Below are positions 1 through 6,203 of a DNA stretch of 6,943 nt, one piece after another. Source of the DNA: Gallionella sp. UBA6045 (GTDB lineage: Bacteria > Pseudomonadota > Gammaproteobacteria > Burkholderiales > Gallionellaceae); contig DIYV01000144.1 of assembly GCA_002429165.1 (NCBI GenBank), forward strand, positions 8,711-15,653, read 5' to 3'. The position numbers and the translations under genes were made by a program. Positions within the stretch are counted from its first letter, which is position 1, and each line of letters opens with the position of its first letter. The notes beneath the pieces were generated by a model. The model searched no databases. It saw only the letters and a list, made by a program, of their open reading frames with translations, and had not been told where the DNA came from.

Positions 1-1200
1 TTCGGCACATTGTGGACGCTGCTGATGACCTATCCGCTGATGGTCGGAATCCAGGTCATCAGCGCGCGTATCGGCAGCGTCACCGGACGCGGCCTGGCAG
101 CAAACCTGGCAAGAACCAACTCGCGCGGCGTCACCATTTCACTGGTCATGCTGCTGCTGGTGGCCAACACCATCAACATTGGCGCCGACCTCGCGGCAAT
201 GGGCGATGCGGTTCAGCTGGTGTTCGGCGGGCCGAGCCACGTCTATGCCGTCGCGTTTGGCATGATCTGCCTGCTGCTGCAGGTGTTCATCCCTTACCGG
301 CGCTACGTCGGGATTTTGAAGTGGCTGACGCTGACCCTGTTTGCCTATGTCGGGACGGTATTCGCGTCGCATATACACTGGCTTGACGTGCTGCACGGAA
401 CATTGCTGCCCAAAATCCAGCACTCACAGAACTACCTGCTGCTGCTCGTGGCGATTTTTGGCACCACCATCAGCCCCTACCTGTTTTTCTGGCAGGCCGG
501 ACAGGAGGTCGAGGAACTGAAGTTGCAGCGCAAAGGGGCCTCGCTGCTCAGGTCTCCGGAAGACGCCACGCAGCATCTGCACCGCATCAATATCGACACC
601 GGACTGGGCATGGCATTCTCGCAGCTGATCGCCTTTTTCATCATGCTGACCACCGCAGTCACGCTCTATACCCATGGCGTGCATGACATCCAGACTTCGT
701 CCCAGGCCGCCGAGGCATTGCGTCCGATCGGCGGTGAATTCACGTTCCTGCTGTTTGCCGGCGGCATCATCGGCACCGGGATGCTGGCCGTGCCGGTATT
801 GGCCGGCTCGGCCGCCTATGCGGTCGCGAACACCTTCCGCTGGTCGTCCAGCCTCAGCCTGGAACTTAAAGAGGCCAAAGGCTTTTATGCGATCATCGCG
901 CTGTCGACCATCGTCGGTGTGCTGTTGAATTTCAGCCCGATCGATTCGATCAAAGCGCTGCTGTGGAGCGCGGTGATCAACGGCGTGATATCCGTTCCGC
1001 TGATGATCGCGATGATGCGCATGGCGACACAGCAAAAGATCATGGGCAAGTTTGCGATCAGCGTGCGCCTGCAGTGGCTGGGCTGGCTGGCTACCGGCGT
1101 GATGGCGATCACAGTGATGGCATTCGGCGTGACCAGCGTCGCGGCACAATTCCACCTGTACTGGCAATTACCCTTGAGTATCGTTCGGAATCTGGTTTAA
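1..1200 (+). CDS. NRAMP (SLC11) family divalent metal transporter, 5'-truncated by the window edge
   Basis: Inner-membrane protein of the NRAMP fold, a family that usually moves Mn2+ or Fe2+ with protons. The frame is open from base 1. The first possible start (TTG at 10) lies inside the TM2 region (YPLMVGIQVISARIGSVTG), so the true N-terminus, with TM1 and its Asp-Pro-Gly-Asn metal motif, is upstream of the window. Hydrophobic segments run through to the TAA at 1198-1200. The TM6 motif, counted from the TTG at 10, is G151-T-T-I-S-P-Y-L-F-F-W-Q162, followed by a charged QEVEEL stretch. In canonical members this site reads Ala-Thr-Val-Met-Pro-His, so the metal-ligand Met is Ser155 and the His is Tyr157. 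This places it in a divergent branch, and its substrate cannot be assigned from sequence alone. It is the last gene before a 174-bp gap and is probably not co-transcribed with mscL. Family assignment is firm; the ion is not. Confidence 0.9.
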   Translation, partial: FGTLWTLLMTYPLMVGIQVISARIGSVTGRGLAANLARTNSRGVTISLVMLLLVANTINIGADLAAMGDAVQLVFGGPSHVYAVAFGMICLLLQVFIPYRRYVGILKWLTLTLFAYVGTVFASHIHWLDVLHGTLLPKIQHSQNYLLLLVAIFGTTISPYLFFWQAGQEVEELKLQRKGASLLRSPEDATQHLHRINIDTGLGMAFSQLIAFFIMLTTAVTLYTHGVHDIQTSSQAAEALRPIGGEFTFLLFAGGIIGTGMLAVPVLAGSAAYAVANTFRWSSSLSLELKEAKGFYAIIALSTIVGVLLNFSPIDSIKALLWSAVINGVISVPLMIAMMRMATQQKIMGKFAISVRLQWLGWLATGVMAITVMAFGVTSVAAQFHLYWQLPLSIVRNLV

Positions 1201-1332
1201 TGCGCGAGTTGGCTTGTCGGTTCAGAAGACGAAACAAACCGGCCTAACCCTTTGCTTTCAACGCCAGCCGGCACAGGCTGTCACAAGCACCATTCATTGA
1301 GAAACGGCATCCTGTTTTCACGGGCTTGATGT

Positions 1333-1349
1333 TCAATTTCGGCAATTGA
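1333..1349. repeat. Short inverted repeat upstream of mscL
   Basis: TCAATT (1333-1338) and AATTGA (1344-1349) are perfect reverse complements around a 5-base spacer. The repeat sits 26 bp before the mscL start, in the 174-bp gap after the NRAMP gene. No T-run follows, so it is not a convincing terminator. It may be part of the mscL promoter or leader region, or it may be chance. No clear sigma-70 promoter was found in the gap. Confidence 0.25.
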
Positions 1350-1374
1350 CTCAATACCCACCAGGGAGAAAATC

Positions 1375-1773
1375 ATGGGCATGATGCAGGAATTCAAGGA
1401 ATTTGCGATCAAGGGAAATGTGGTTGATATGGCCGTCGGCGTGATTATTGGCGCCGCATTCGGAAAAATCGTTTCTTCATTTGTGACGGATGTCATCATG
1501 CCGCCCATCGGCGTGCTGATAGGCGGGGTGGATTTCTCAAAACTGTCTTTTATCCTGCAGGATGCCACCGCAACTGCTCCAGCCGTCGTGATCAGCTATG
1601 GGAAATTCATACAAACGGTCATCGACTTTACGATTATCGCCGCAGTTATCTTCATGGTCATAAAAGGCATCAACTCGATGAAGAAAAAAGCCGAAGCAGC
1701 CCCCGCAACACCTGCCGCACCGCCGGCACAGGAAGTTCTGCTGACGGAAATCCGTGATTTGCTGAAAAAGTAA
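1375..1773 (+). CDS. mscL: Large-conductance mechanosensitive channel MscL
   Basis: Homopentameric inner-membrane channel that opens under high membrane tension and releases solutes during hypo-osmotic shock. The 132-aa product has the full MscL layout. An amphipathic N-terminal helix ([12 protein letters not shown]) comes first. TM1, around 17-45, carries the signature [20 protein letters not shown] and MPPIG. A periplasmic loop spans about 50-72, TM2 about 75-99, then an Ala/Pro-rich linker. The C-terminal bundle helix [13 protein letters not shown] is nearly identical to that of E. coli. The ATG at 1375 is preceded by GGAG at 1365-1368 with 6-base spacing, which favours it over the in-frame ATGs at 1381 and 1384. 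It is the first gene of a likely three-gene unit with acyP (12-bp gap) and the thioredoxin-like gene. Identification is secure. Confidence 0.98.
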   Translation: MGMMQEFKEFAIKGNVVDMAVGVIIGAAFGKIVSSFVTDVIMPPIGVLIGGVDFSKLSFILQDATATAPAVVISYGKFIQTVIDFTIIAAVIFMVIKGINSMKKKAEAAPATPAAPPAQEVLLTEIRDLLKK

Positions 1774-1785
1774 TTCAGCGTAAGC

Positions 1786-2052
1786 ATGAAAACGCTGCGC
1801 CTCGTAATCCATGGCCGCGTGCAGGGCATTTTTTTCCGCGACGCGATGCGTCGCGAAGCACAAAAGCTCGGCATCACGGGCTGGGTGCGCAACCGCAACG
1901 ATGACACGGTGGAAGCTGCGGTGCAGGGCGAACCCGCCGCGATGGATGCCATCGTGCGCTGGGCACATCAGGATCCGCGGCATGCACAGGTAGAGCGCGT
2001 CGTCATTGAGCCGGATGACGGCAGTTACAACAGCTTCGAGGTTATCGGGTAA
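1786..2052 (+). CDS. acyP: Acylphosphatase
   Basis: Small cytoplasmic enzyme that hydrolyses the carboxyl-phosphate bond of acylphosphates. The 88-aa product is full length for the family. The active-site loop reads HGRVQGIFFR (residues 9-18), with the phosphate-binding Arg18. GWVRN (32-36) supplies the catalytic Asn36. The 18-residue spacing between them equals that of Arg23/Asn41 in the animal enzymes. The C-terminal half has the expected strand pattern, including VEAAVQGE. The start lies 12 bp after the mscL stop with no strong Shine-Dalgarno sequence, suggesting coupling to mscL translation. The stop is 2 bp before the next gene. The physiological substrate of bacterial acylphosphatases is generally unclear, and nothing here resolves it. 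Confidence 0.97.
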   Translation: MKTLRLVIHGRVQGIFFRDAMRREAQKLGITGWVRNRNDDTVEAAVQGEPAAMDAIVRWAHQDPRHAQVERVVIEPDDGSYNSFEVIG

Positions 2053-2054
2053 GC

Positions 2055-2576
2055 ATGAAGAAGGAAGCCAACAGCAAATCGAGTGCAAACAAATGGCTGG
2101 GCTATGCCCTCAATGTGCTGGTGTTCGTGATACTCATTGCGGGCATACGCGTCTGGCAGCAGCGCGATATGGTCAGCGGCGCAGCACCCGCTATGCAGGG
2201 TGTCACACTCGCAGGTCTGCCATACACCTTGCCGGCACACCCCGAAAAACCAGTACTGGTCCACTTCTGGGCGACCTGGTGCCCGATCTGCCGCACCGAA
2301 CAGGATTCCATCGCGGGCATCGCGCATGATCATCCCGACACGATTACTGTCGCGATGCAAAGCGGCAGCCCGGAACAAGTAGCGCGCCACATGCGCGAAC
2401 AGGGAATCGATTTTCCGGTGGTGAACGATCAGGACGGCAAGCTCTCCAGCGCGTGGGGTGTGCATGCTGTGCCTGCCAGTTTCATCATTGCGCCCGATGG
2501 GCGGATACGCTTTGTCGAGGTCGGTTACACCACCGGCATCGGACTCAGATTGAGGCTTTGGCTGGCAGGACTTTAG
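2055..2576 (+). CDS. Membrane-anchored TlpA/ScsD-like thioredoxin-fold disulfide oxidoreductase
   Basis: Predicted periplasm-facing thiol-disulfide oxidoreductase of 173 aa. Residues 1-13 are polar and lysine-rich, and one hydrophobic helix follows (about 15-34), reading as an uncleaved signal anchor. The thioredoxin-like domain begins near residue 49. It contains VHFWATWCPIC with Cys76 and Cys79, and the cis-proline region AVPASF with Pro140, followed by IIAPDGRIRFVEVGY. The WCPIC active site and the short domain resemble ScsD-type and DsbE/TlpA-type proteins, whose roles include cytochrome c maturation and metal or redox stress. No ccm, dsb or scs partner genes are visible, so the specific role stays open. 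The ATG at 2055 is 2 bp after the acyP stop and lacks a good Shine-Dalgarno sequence at normal spacing. Translational coupling within the mscL-acyP unit is likely. Confidence 0.87.
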   Translation: MKKEANSKSSANKWLGYALNVLVFVILIAGIRVWQQRDMVSGAAPAMQGVTLAGLPYTLPAHPEKPVLVHFWATWCPICRTEQDSIAGIAHDHPDTITVAMQSGSPEQVARHMREQGIDFPVVNDQDGKLSSAWGVHAVPASFIIAPDGRIRFVEVGYTTGIGLRLRLWLAGL

Positions 2577-2707
2577 CTATTTAAAGGCCGCGTGCAGGAA
2601 CATGCATAGCCGGCATAGCGTGCACGGACTACAGACTGATCGCAAATACCAAGGTCGTTATCAGGGTAGTTAATACCGTTCGTCTGTTGTAACCTTTGTC
2701 CTGCATG
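2577..2707. other. Non-coding gap after the thioredoxin-like gene
   Basis: This is the first part of the 200-bp gap that separates the mscL unit from the ergothioneine unit. It contains the 7-bp direct repeat GCATAGC (2604-2610 and 2613-2619) and imperfect pairing between CGTGCA (2591-2596) and TGCACG (2621-2626). No hairpin followed by a T-run was found, so no intrinsic terminator can be claimed. No convincing coding frame or RNA gene was seen. Confidence 0.4.
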
Positions 2708-2744
2708 ATGCAAATTACACAAATGATGTGTTTGTAATTTGCAT
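2708..2744. promoter_or_regulatory. Perfect 12-bp inverted repeat, candidate operator of the ergothioneine unit
   Basis: ATGCAAATTACA (2708-2719) is repeated as its exact reverse complement TGTAATTTGCAT (2733-2744) across a 13-base spacer. It lies 32 bp before the DUF427 start. The left arm also overlaps a second small palindrome, TGCAT-G-ATGCA (2702-2712), so the TGCAT/ATGCA element occurs three times within 43 bp. The AT-rich arms, the symmetry and the location just upstream of the first gene fit an operator for a dimeric regulator. There is no T-run after it, so a terminator is unlikely. The regulator is not identifiable from the window. Confidence 0.55.
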
Positions 2745-2766
2745 TGACTCTGTGTTTATCCAACCT

Positions 2767-2771
2767 GGAGG
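2767..2771 (+). promoter_or_regulatory. Ribosome binding site that fixes the DUF427 start
   Basis: A strong GGAGG motif (in CCTGGAGGAAATC) sits 5 bases before the ATG at 2777. An in-frame alternative start at 2744 would overlap the inverted repeat and has no such site. The start at 2777 is therefore preferred. Confidence 0.8.
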
Positions 2772-2776
2772 AAATC

Positions 2777-3067
2777 ATGCCCAAAGCAATATGGAACGAT
2801 CGGGTGATTGCCGAAGCGCCAGCCGGCGAGATTCATCGTGTCGAAGGTAACGTGTATTTTCCGCTCTCCGCCGTAAAGCGGGAATATCTGCGACCGAGCG
2901 ACACCCATACCCGCTGCCCATGGAAAGGTATCGCAAGCTACTACGATGTGGTTGTGGATGGCCGGGTGAATGATGATGCCGCGTGGTATTACCCGGAACC
3001 TTCCAGCATGGCGGCGCGCATCAAGGATCATGTCGCCTTCTGGCACGGTGTGAAGGTGGAAGAATAG
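2777..3067 (+). CDS. DUF427 domain protein, first gene of the ergothioneine unit
   Basis: Small soluble protein of 96 aa, consisting almost entirely of one DUF427 domain (PF04248). Recognisable family blocks are AIWNDRVIAEA near the N-terminus, VEGNVYFP (22-29), the TRCPWKGIASYY block (45-56) with Cys47, Trp49 and Lys50, AAWYYPEP (68-75) and IKDHVAFW (82-89). There is no signal peptide or membrane segment. The biochemical function of the family is not established. The gene has a strong GGAGG site, stops 3 bp before egtB and follows the inverted repeat at 2708-2744, so it appears to be the leader gene of the egtB-egtD transcript. This suggests, by context only, an accessory role in ergothioneine metabolism. 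Domain assignment is firm and function is unknown. Confidence 0.93.
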   Translation: MPKAIWNDRVIAEAPAGEIHRVEGNVYFPLSAVKREYLRPSDTHTRCPWKGIASYYDVVVDGRVNDDAAWYYPEPSSMAARIKDHVAFWHGVKVEE

Positions 3068-3070
3068 CCG

Positions 3071-4345
3071 ATGGATCTTCAGCAACCTCATGCAGGCATA
3101 TCAGGCCAGGTGCTGACGATGGGACTGCGCCTGGCCGCAGTACGCGCCCGAACGGAATCTCTGTGTGCCCCGCTGGAGATCGAGGACTATGTCATCCAGG
3201 CCAGCGACTCGGTCAGTCCGCCAAAATGGCATCTTGCGCATACCACCTGGTTTTTCGAAACGTTCATCCTGCTGCCCTTTGCGCCGGGCTATCGCGTCTT
3301 CAGTGATGCTTACGCGCACCTGTTCAATTCGTATTACGAAACGGCGGGGACCTTTTTCCCGCGAGCGCAGCGCGGCCTGTTGTCGCGCCCGACCGTGACG
3401 GATATCTACCGTTATCGCGTTCATGTCGATGATGCGCTGCAAGCGCTGCTGAACAATCTCCCGCAACGATACGCGCATGACATCCTTGCGCGGGTGGAGC
3501 TGGGCATCGAGCACGAGACCCAGCATCAGGAGCTGCTGCTGATGGATGTGAAATACAATTTCTTTATCAATCCGCTCAAGCCTTCTTACCGCAACATTCA
3601 GGCCGCACCGTCGCCCATCACGGGGATGGGTTGGCAAGCGTTCGCCGGTGGGATCGTCGAGACCGGCCATGGCGGTGCGGGGTTTTCTTTCGACAATGAA
3701 CGCCCCAGACACCAGACCCTGTTGCAGGATTTCCGGCTGGCAAGCCGCTTGGTAAGCAATCAGGAATATCTGGATTTCATCTCCGACAGCGGTTATCAAC
3801 GCCCCGAGCTGTGGCTATCCGATGGCTGGCACACGATCAACACCCAACACTGGCAAGCACCTTTATATTGGCACCGGGAGGGCAGCGACTGGCAGCAATT
3901 TTCGCTGTCCGGCATGCAGTCACTGAACCTGCAGGAACCGGTCGCACATTTGAGCTATTTCGAGGCAGATGCCTATGCACGCTGGACGGGCAAGCGGCTG
4001 CCGACCGAGGCGGAATGGGAACATGCCGCCGCAAACTTGCCGATCGAAGGCAATTTTCTCGAATCCGGAGCGCTGCATCCGCGAGCTGCACGCCGGTCTG
4101 GCCTTACCCAGCTGTACGGCGACCTGTGGGAATGGACGCAAAGCGCGTATTCATCCTATCCGGGATTCCGCCCCTTGTCGGGCACGCTGGGAGAATACAA
4201 CGGCAAATTCATGAGCGGCCAGATGGTGTTGCGCGGCGGTTGTTGTGTCACGGCCCAGGATCACATACGCGCCAGTTACCGGAATTTTTTCCGGCCTGCG
4301 GACCGATGGATGTTTTCCGGTCTGCGCCTTGCGGAGGATGCGTGA
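3071..4345 (+). CDS. egtB: Ergothioneine biosynthesis sulfoxide synthase EgtB
   Basis: Non-heme iron enzyme that uses O2 to form the C-S bond between hercynine and a thiol donor, giving a hercynyl sulfoxide. It has 424 aa and is probably cytoplasmic. The N-terminal DinB-like domain contains PPKWHLAHTTWFFE (51-63), with His54 as a likely iron ligand. The HX3HXE motif in ELGIEHETQHQELL provides His148, His152 and Glu154. The C-terminal formylglycine-generating-enzyme/sulfatase-like domain spans about 185-422, including RLPTEAEWEHAA, YGDLWEWT, LRGGCC and RWMFSGLRLA. It lacks the C-terminal methyltransferase domain of OvoA. The Asp/Arg pair used by mycobacterial EgtB to hold gamma-glutamylcysteine aligns by eye with Phe407/Asp411. 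A tandem Tyr88-Tyr89 resembles the cysteine-using Chloracidobacterium-type enzyme, so free cysteine is the probable donor. GGAAGA at 3058-3063 precedes the ATG. The stop codon shares one base with the egtD start. Confidence 0.96.
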   Translation: MDLQQPHAGISGQVLTMGLRLAAVRARTESLCAPLEIEDYVIQASDSVSPPKWHLAHTTWFFETFILLPFAPGYRVFSDAYAHLFNSYYETAGTFFPRAQRGLLSRPTVTDIYRYRVHVDDALQALLNNLPQRYAHDILARVELGIEHETQHQELLLMDVKYNFFINPLKPSYRNIQAAPSPITGMGWQAFAGGIVETGHGGAGFSFDNERPRHQTLLQDFRLASRLVSNQEYLDFISDSGYQRPELWLSDGWHTINTQHWQAPLYWHREGSDWQQFSLSGMQSLNLQEPVAHLSYFEADAYARWTGKRLPTEAEWEHAAANLPIEGNFLESGALHPRAARRSGLTQLYGDLWEWTQSAYSSYPGFRPLSGTLGEYNGKFMSGQMVLRGGCCVTAQDHIRASYRNFFRPADRWMFSGLRLAEDA

Positions 4346-5343
4346 TGCGTTTCGAATCTCCTGTACTGCAAGTCAATTTGGACGACGATGAATTCCAAGC
4401 TACTGTGCGCGATAGCCTGCGCCTGCGGCCTCGTGCTATCCCGCCCAAGTTTTTTTACGACGCGCGCGGTTCGGAGTTGTTCGATCTGATCTGCACCACG
4501 CCGGAGTATTATCTGACGCGCACCGAAACCGGCATACTGGATGAATTCGGAGCGGAAATGGCAGATCGTATCGGTGCCTCCTGCGTATTGATCGAGCTCG
4601 GCAGCGGCAGTGCCAGCAAGACACCGCTGTTGCTTCGGCACTTGGCCGGCGATGCCGCGTATGTGCCGATAGATATTTGCGCCCCGCCCTTGCTGCAAAG
4701 CACGCAGCGCCTCGGCATATTGTTCCCCGAAATGTACATGCATCCAATTTGCGCTGACTACATGCGCCTGTCCGCCGTGAAACTCGATGGTTATGCGGGC
4801 CGACGGCGCGTGATTTTCTTTCCCGGTTCGTCGATCGGCAATTGCACCCCGTTCGAGGTCGTGCAATTACTGCGGCATGCCGCACAATTGGCCGGTACCA
4901 ACGGCGCGATGTTGATCGGCGTGGATAGCAAGAAGTCGCCGGCGGTGCTGAATGCCGCCTACAACGATGCGGCCGGCTATACCGCCGCATTCAATCTGAA
5001 CCTGCTGGCGCGCATGCAACGCGAACTCGGCGCGCAACTCGACCTGGATGGTTTTGCGCACTATGCCTATTACAACGCGTCGCTGGGACGGATAGAGATG
5101 CACCTGGTCAGCCAAAAGAGACAGTTCATCAAACTGGAAAGCGAAGTATTCCAGTTTGACGAAAGTGAAACGATCCACACCGAGAACTCATACAAATATA
5201 CTGTGCAGGAGTTTCAGCAACTGGCTCGAGCAGCGGGGTGGCGTCCAAAAATGCTGTGGGCTGACTGCAACGGCTTATTCAATGTTCATTATTTGAGCCT
5301 GTCCTCCGGCGAAGCTACGCATCTGCATCAGCAAAGCCGCTGA
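4345..5343 (+). CDS. egtD: L-histidine N-alpha-methyltransferase EgtD
   Basis: SAM-dependent enzyme that adds three methyl groups to the alpha-amino group of histidine to give hercynine, the substrate of EgtB. The 332-aa product is a full-length Methyltransf_33 (PF10017) protein. Visible blocks are IPPKFFYDARGSELFD (32-47), TPEYYLTRTE (52-61), the SAM loop ELGSGSASKT (84-93), FFPGSSIGN (158-166), VDSKK (193-197), AAYNDAAGYTAAFNLN and IHTENSYKYT. The histidine-binding residues of mycobacterial EgtD (Tyr56, Asn166, Tyr206, Glu282, Ser284) appear here as Tyr56, Asn166, Tyr206, Glu280 and Ser282, so the enzyme should be active. The ATG at 4345 overlaps the egtB TGA by one base and has GGAGG at 4333-4337, 7 bases upstream. 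The frame is open further upstream to 3811, but that part overlaps egtB and lacks family homology. Translational coupling with egtB is expected. Confidence 0.97.
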   Translation: MRFESPVLQVNLDDDEFQATVRDSLRLRPRAIPPKFFYDARGSELFDLICTTPEYYLTRTETGILDEFGAEMADRIGASCVLIELGSGSASKTPLLLRHLAGDAAYVPIDICAPPLLQSTQRLGILFPEMYMHPICADYMRLSAVKLDGYAGRRRVIFFPGSSIGNCTPFEVVQLLRHAAQLAGTNGAMLIGVDSKKSPAVLNAAYNDAAGYTAAFNLNLLARMQRELGAQLDLDGFAHYAYYNASLGRIEMHLVSQKRQFIKLESEVFQFDESETIHTENSYKYTVQEFQQLARAAGWRPKMLWADCNGLFNVHYLSLSSGEATHLHQQSR

Positions 5344-5354
5344 TACTGTGACCC

Positions 5355-6194
5355 ATGAATCCGCTGCGACTCGTTGCCTATACGGTGTTGACCATGCTTG
5401 CATTCTCGGCCAACTCGCTGCTTTGTCGCCTTGCCCTCAAAGAAACATCCATCGATGCCGCGAGCTATACAACCGTGCGCATACTTTCCGCCGCGGCAAT
5501 GCTTTGGCTGCTGATGCGATGGCAGGCACGGTCTCCGCTCAAGTATGGCTCATGGCGGAGTACGCTGGCATTGTTCGTCTATGCAACCACGCTTTCTTTT
5601 GCCTACCGTTCCATTGCTGCCGGAGCAGGGGCGTTGATGTTGGTCGGAGCAGTGCAGGTGACCATGATGTCGGCCGGTTTTATCGCAGGCGAAAGCATGA
5701 ACCGATTGCAAAGTGTCGGCTTCGCTGCGGCTATGGCAGGGCTGCTGGTGTTGGTGCTGCCCGGCGTGGAAACGCCGTCAGTGCTCGATTCGGTGCTGAT
5801 GCTCGCGAGCGGGATCGCCTGGGGGGTGTATTCCCTGTTCGGGCGTGGCGTGACAGATCCCATTGCGGCCACCTGCGGAAATTTTCTGCGTGCCGCGCTG
5901 CTGGCGTCAGGCCTTACGCTGGTGGCCTTGCCCTGGATGAAGCTCGATGGGCGCGGTGTGTTGTATGCTGTGTTATCCGGCGCACTGGCTTCCGGCCTGG
6001 GTTATGTGATGTGGTACCGTGTGCTGCAACACATGCGCGCGATGACAGCTTCAACGGTGCAGCTCAGTGCCCCGGTCATCACAACATTGGCTGGCGTCGT
6101 GTTACTGAATGAGGCGGTAACGCCAAGCTTGTTGATTGCCAGCCCGTTGATATTGGGTGGCATAGCGCTGGTGTTGCGCAGCGGCAAGACCTGA
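5355..6194 (+). CDS. EamA-family (DMT superfamily) transporter
   Basis: Predicted ten-helix inner-membrane permease of 279 aa built from two EamA repeats (about 8-136 and 146-275). The N-terminal half has LAFSANSLLCRLALKE, the Arg-containing VRILSAAAMLWLL and FAYRSIAAGAGALM. The C-terminal half has ASGIAWGVYSLFGR, GLGYVMWYRVLQ, ASTVQLSAPVITTLAGVV and LLNEAV, typical of this family of metabolite exporters and importers. The substrate cannot be read from sequence. The start lies 11 bp after the egtD stop with no clear Shine-Dalgarno sequence, so it is probably translated as the last gene of the DUF427-egtB-egtD unit. Context makes ergothioneine or one of its precursors a reasonable but untested substrate. 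Its stop is only 9 bp from the stop of the convergent gene, and no bidirectional terminator is visible between them. Confidence 0.93.
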   Translation: MNPLRLVAYTVLTMLAFSANSLLCRLALKETSIDAASYTTVRILSAAAMLWLLMRWQARSPLKYGSWRSTLALFVYATTLSFAYRSIAAGAGALMLVGAVQVTMMSAGFIAGESMNRLQSVGFAAAMAGLLVLVLPGVETPSVLDSVLMLASGIAWGVYSLFGRGVTDPIAATCGNFLRAALLASGLTLVALPWMKLDGRGVLYAVLSGALASGLGYVMWYRVLQHMRAMTASTVQLSAPVITTLAGVVLLNEAVTPSLLIASPLILGGIALVLRSGKT

Positions 6195-6203
6195 TGCTTC
6201 GTT

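Noticed and set aside
424..1167. Long minus-strand open frame opposite the NRAMP gene
   Set aside because: The low-complexity His/Gln/Arg-rich translation is typical of the antisense of a GC-rich membrane-protein gene. The sense strand has clear family homology.
1265..1280. CAGCC/GGCTG inverted repeat after the NRAMP gene, considered as a terminator
   Set aside because: Only a 5-bp stem and no following T-run. The evidence is too weak to call it a terminator.
2732..2760. Possible promoter TTGTAA (2732-2737) with TTTATC (2755-2760), 17-base spacer
   Set aside because: The -10 element matches the consensus poorly, and transcription would start about 10 bases before the ATG, inside the ribosome site.
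2744..2776. Longer N-terminus for the DUF427 protein (MTLCLSNLEEI...)
   Set aside because: The start would overlap the right arm of the inverted repeat and has no ribosome site. The family begins at the MPKAIW block, which has a perfect GGAGG upstream.
3101..3799. Minus-strand open frame of 232 codons opposite egtB
   Set aside because: No recognisable domain, and it lies entirely within the conserved egtB coding sequence. It is an antisense shadow.
4279..4294. Perfect hairpin CCGGAA-TTTT-TTCCGG near the end of egtB
   Set aside because: It encodes the conserved Tyr-Arg-Asn-Phe-Phe-Arg segment, lies inside the coding region and has no T-run after it. It is probably incidental to the codons.
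3811..4344. Upstream extension of the egtD frame (178 open codons before the ATG at 4345)
   Set aside because: It overlaps the C-terminal domain of egtB in another frame and shows no methyltransferase-family sequence. The GGAGG site at 4333-4337 and the match of EgtD residue numbering fix the start at 4345.
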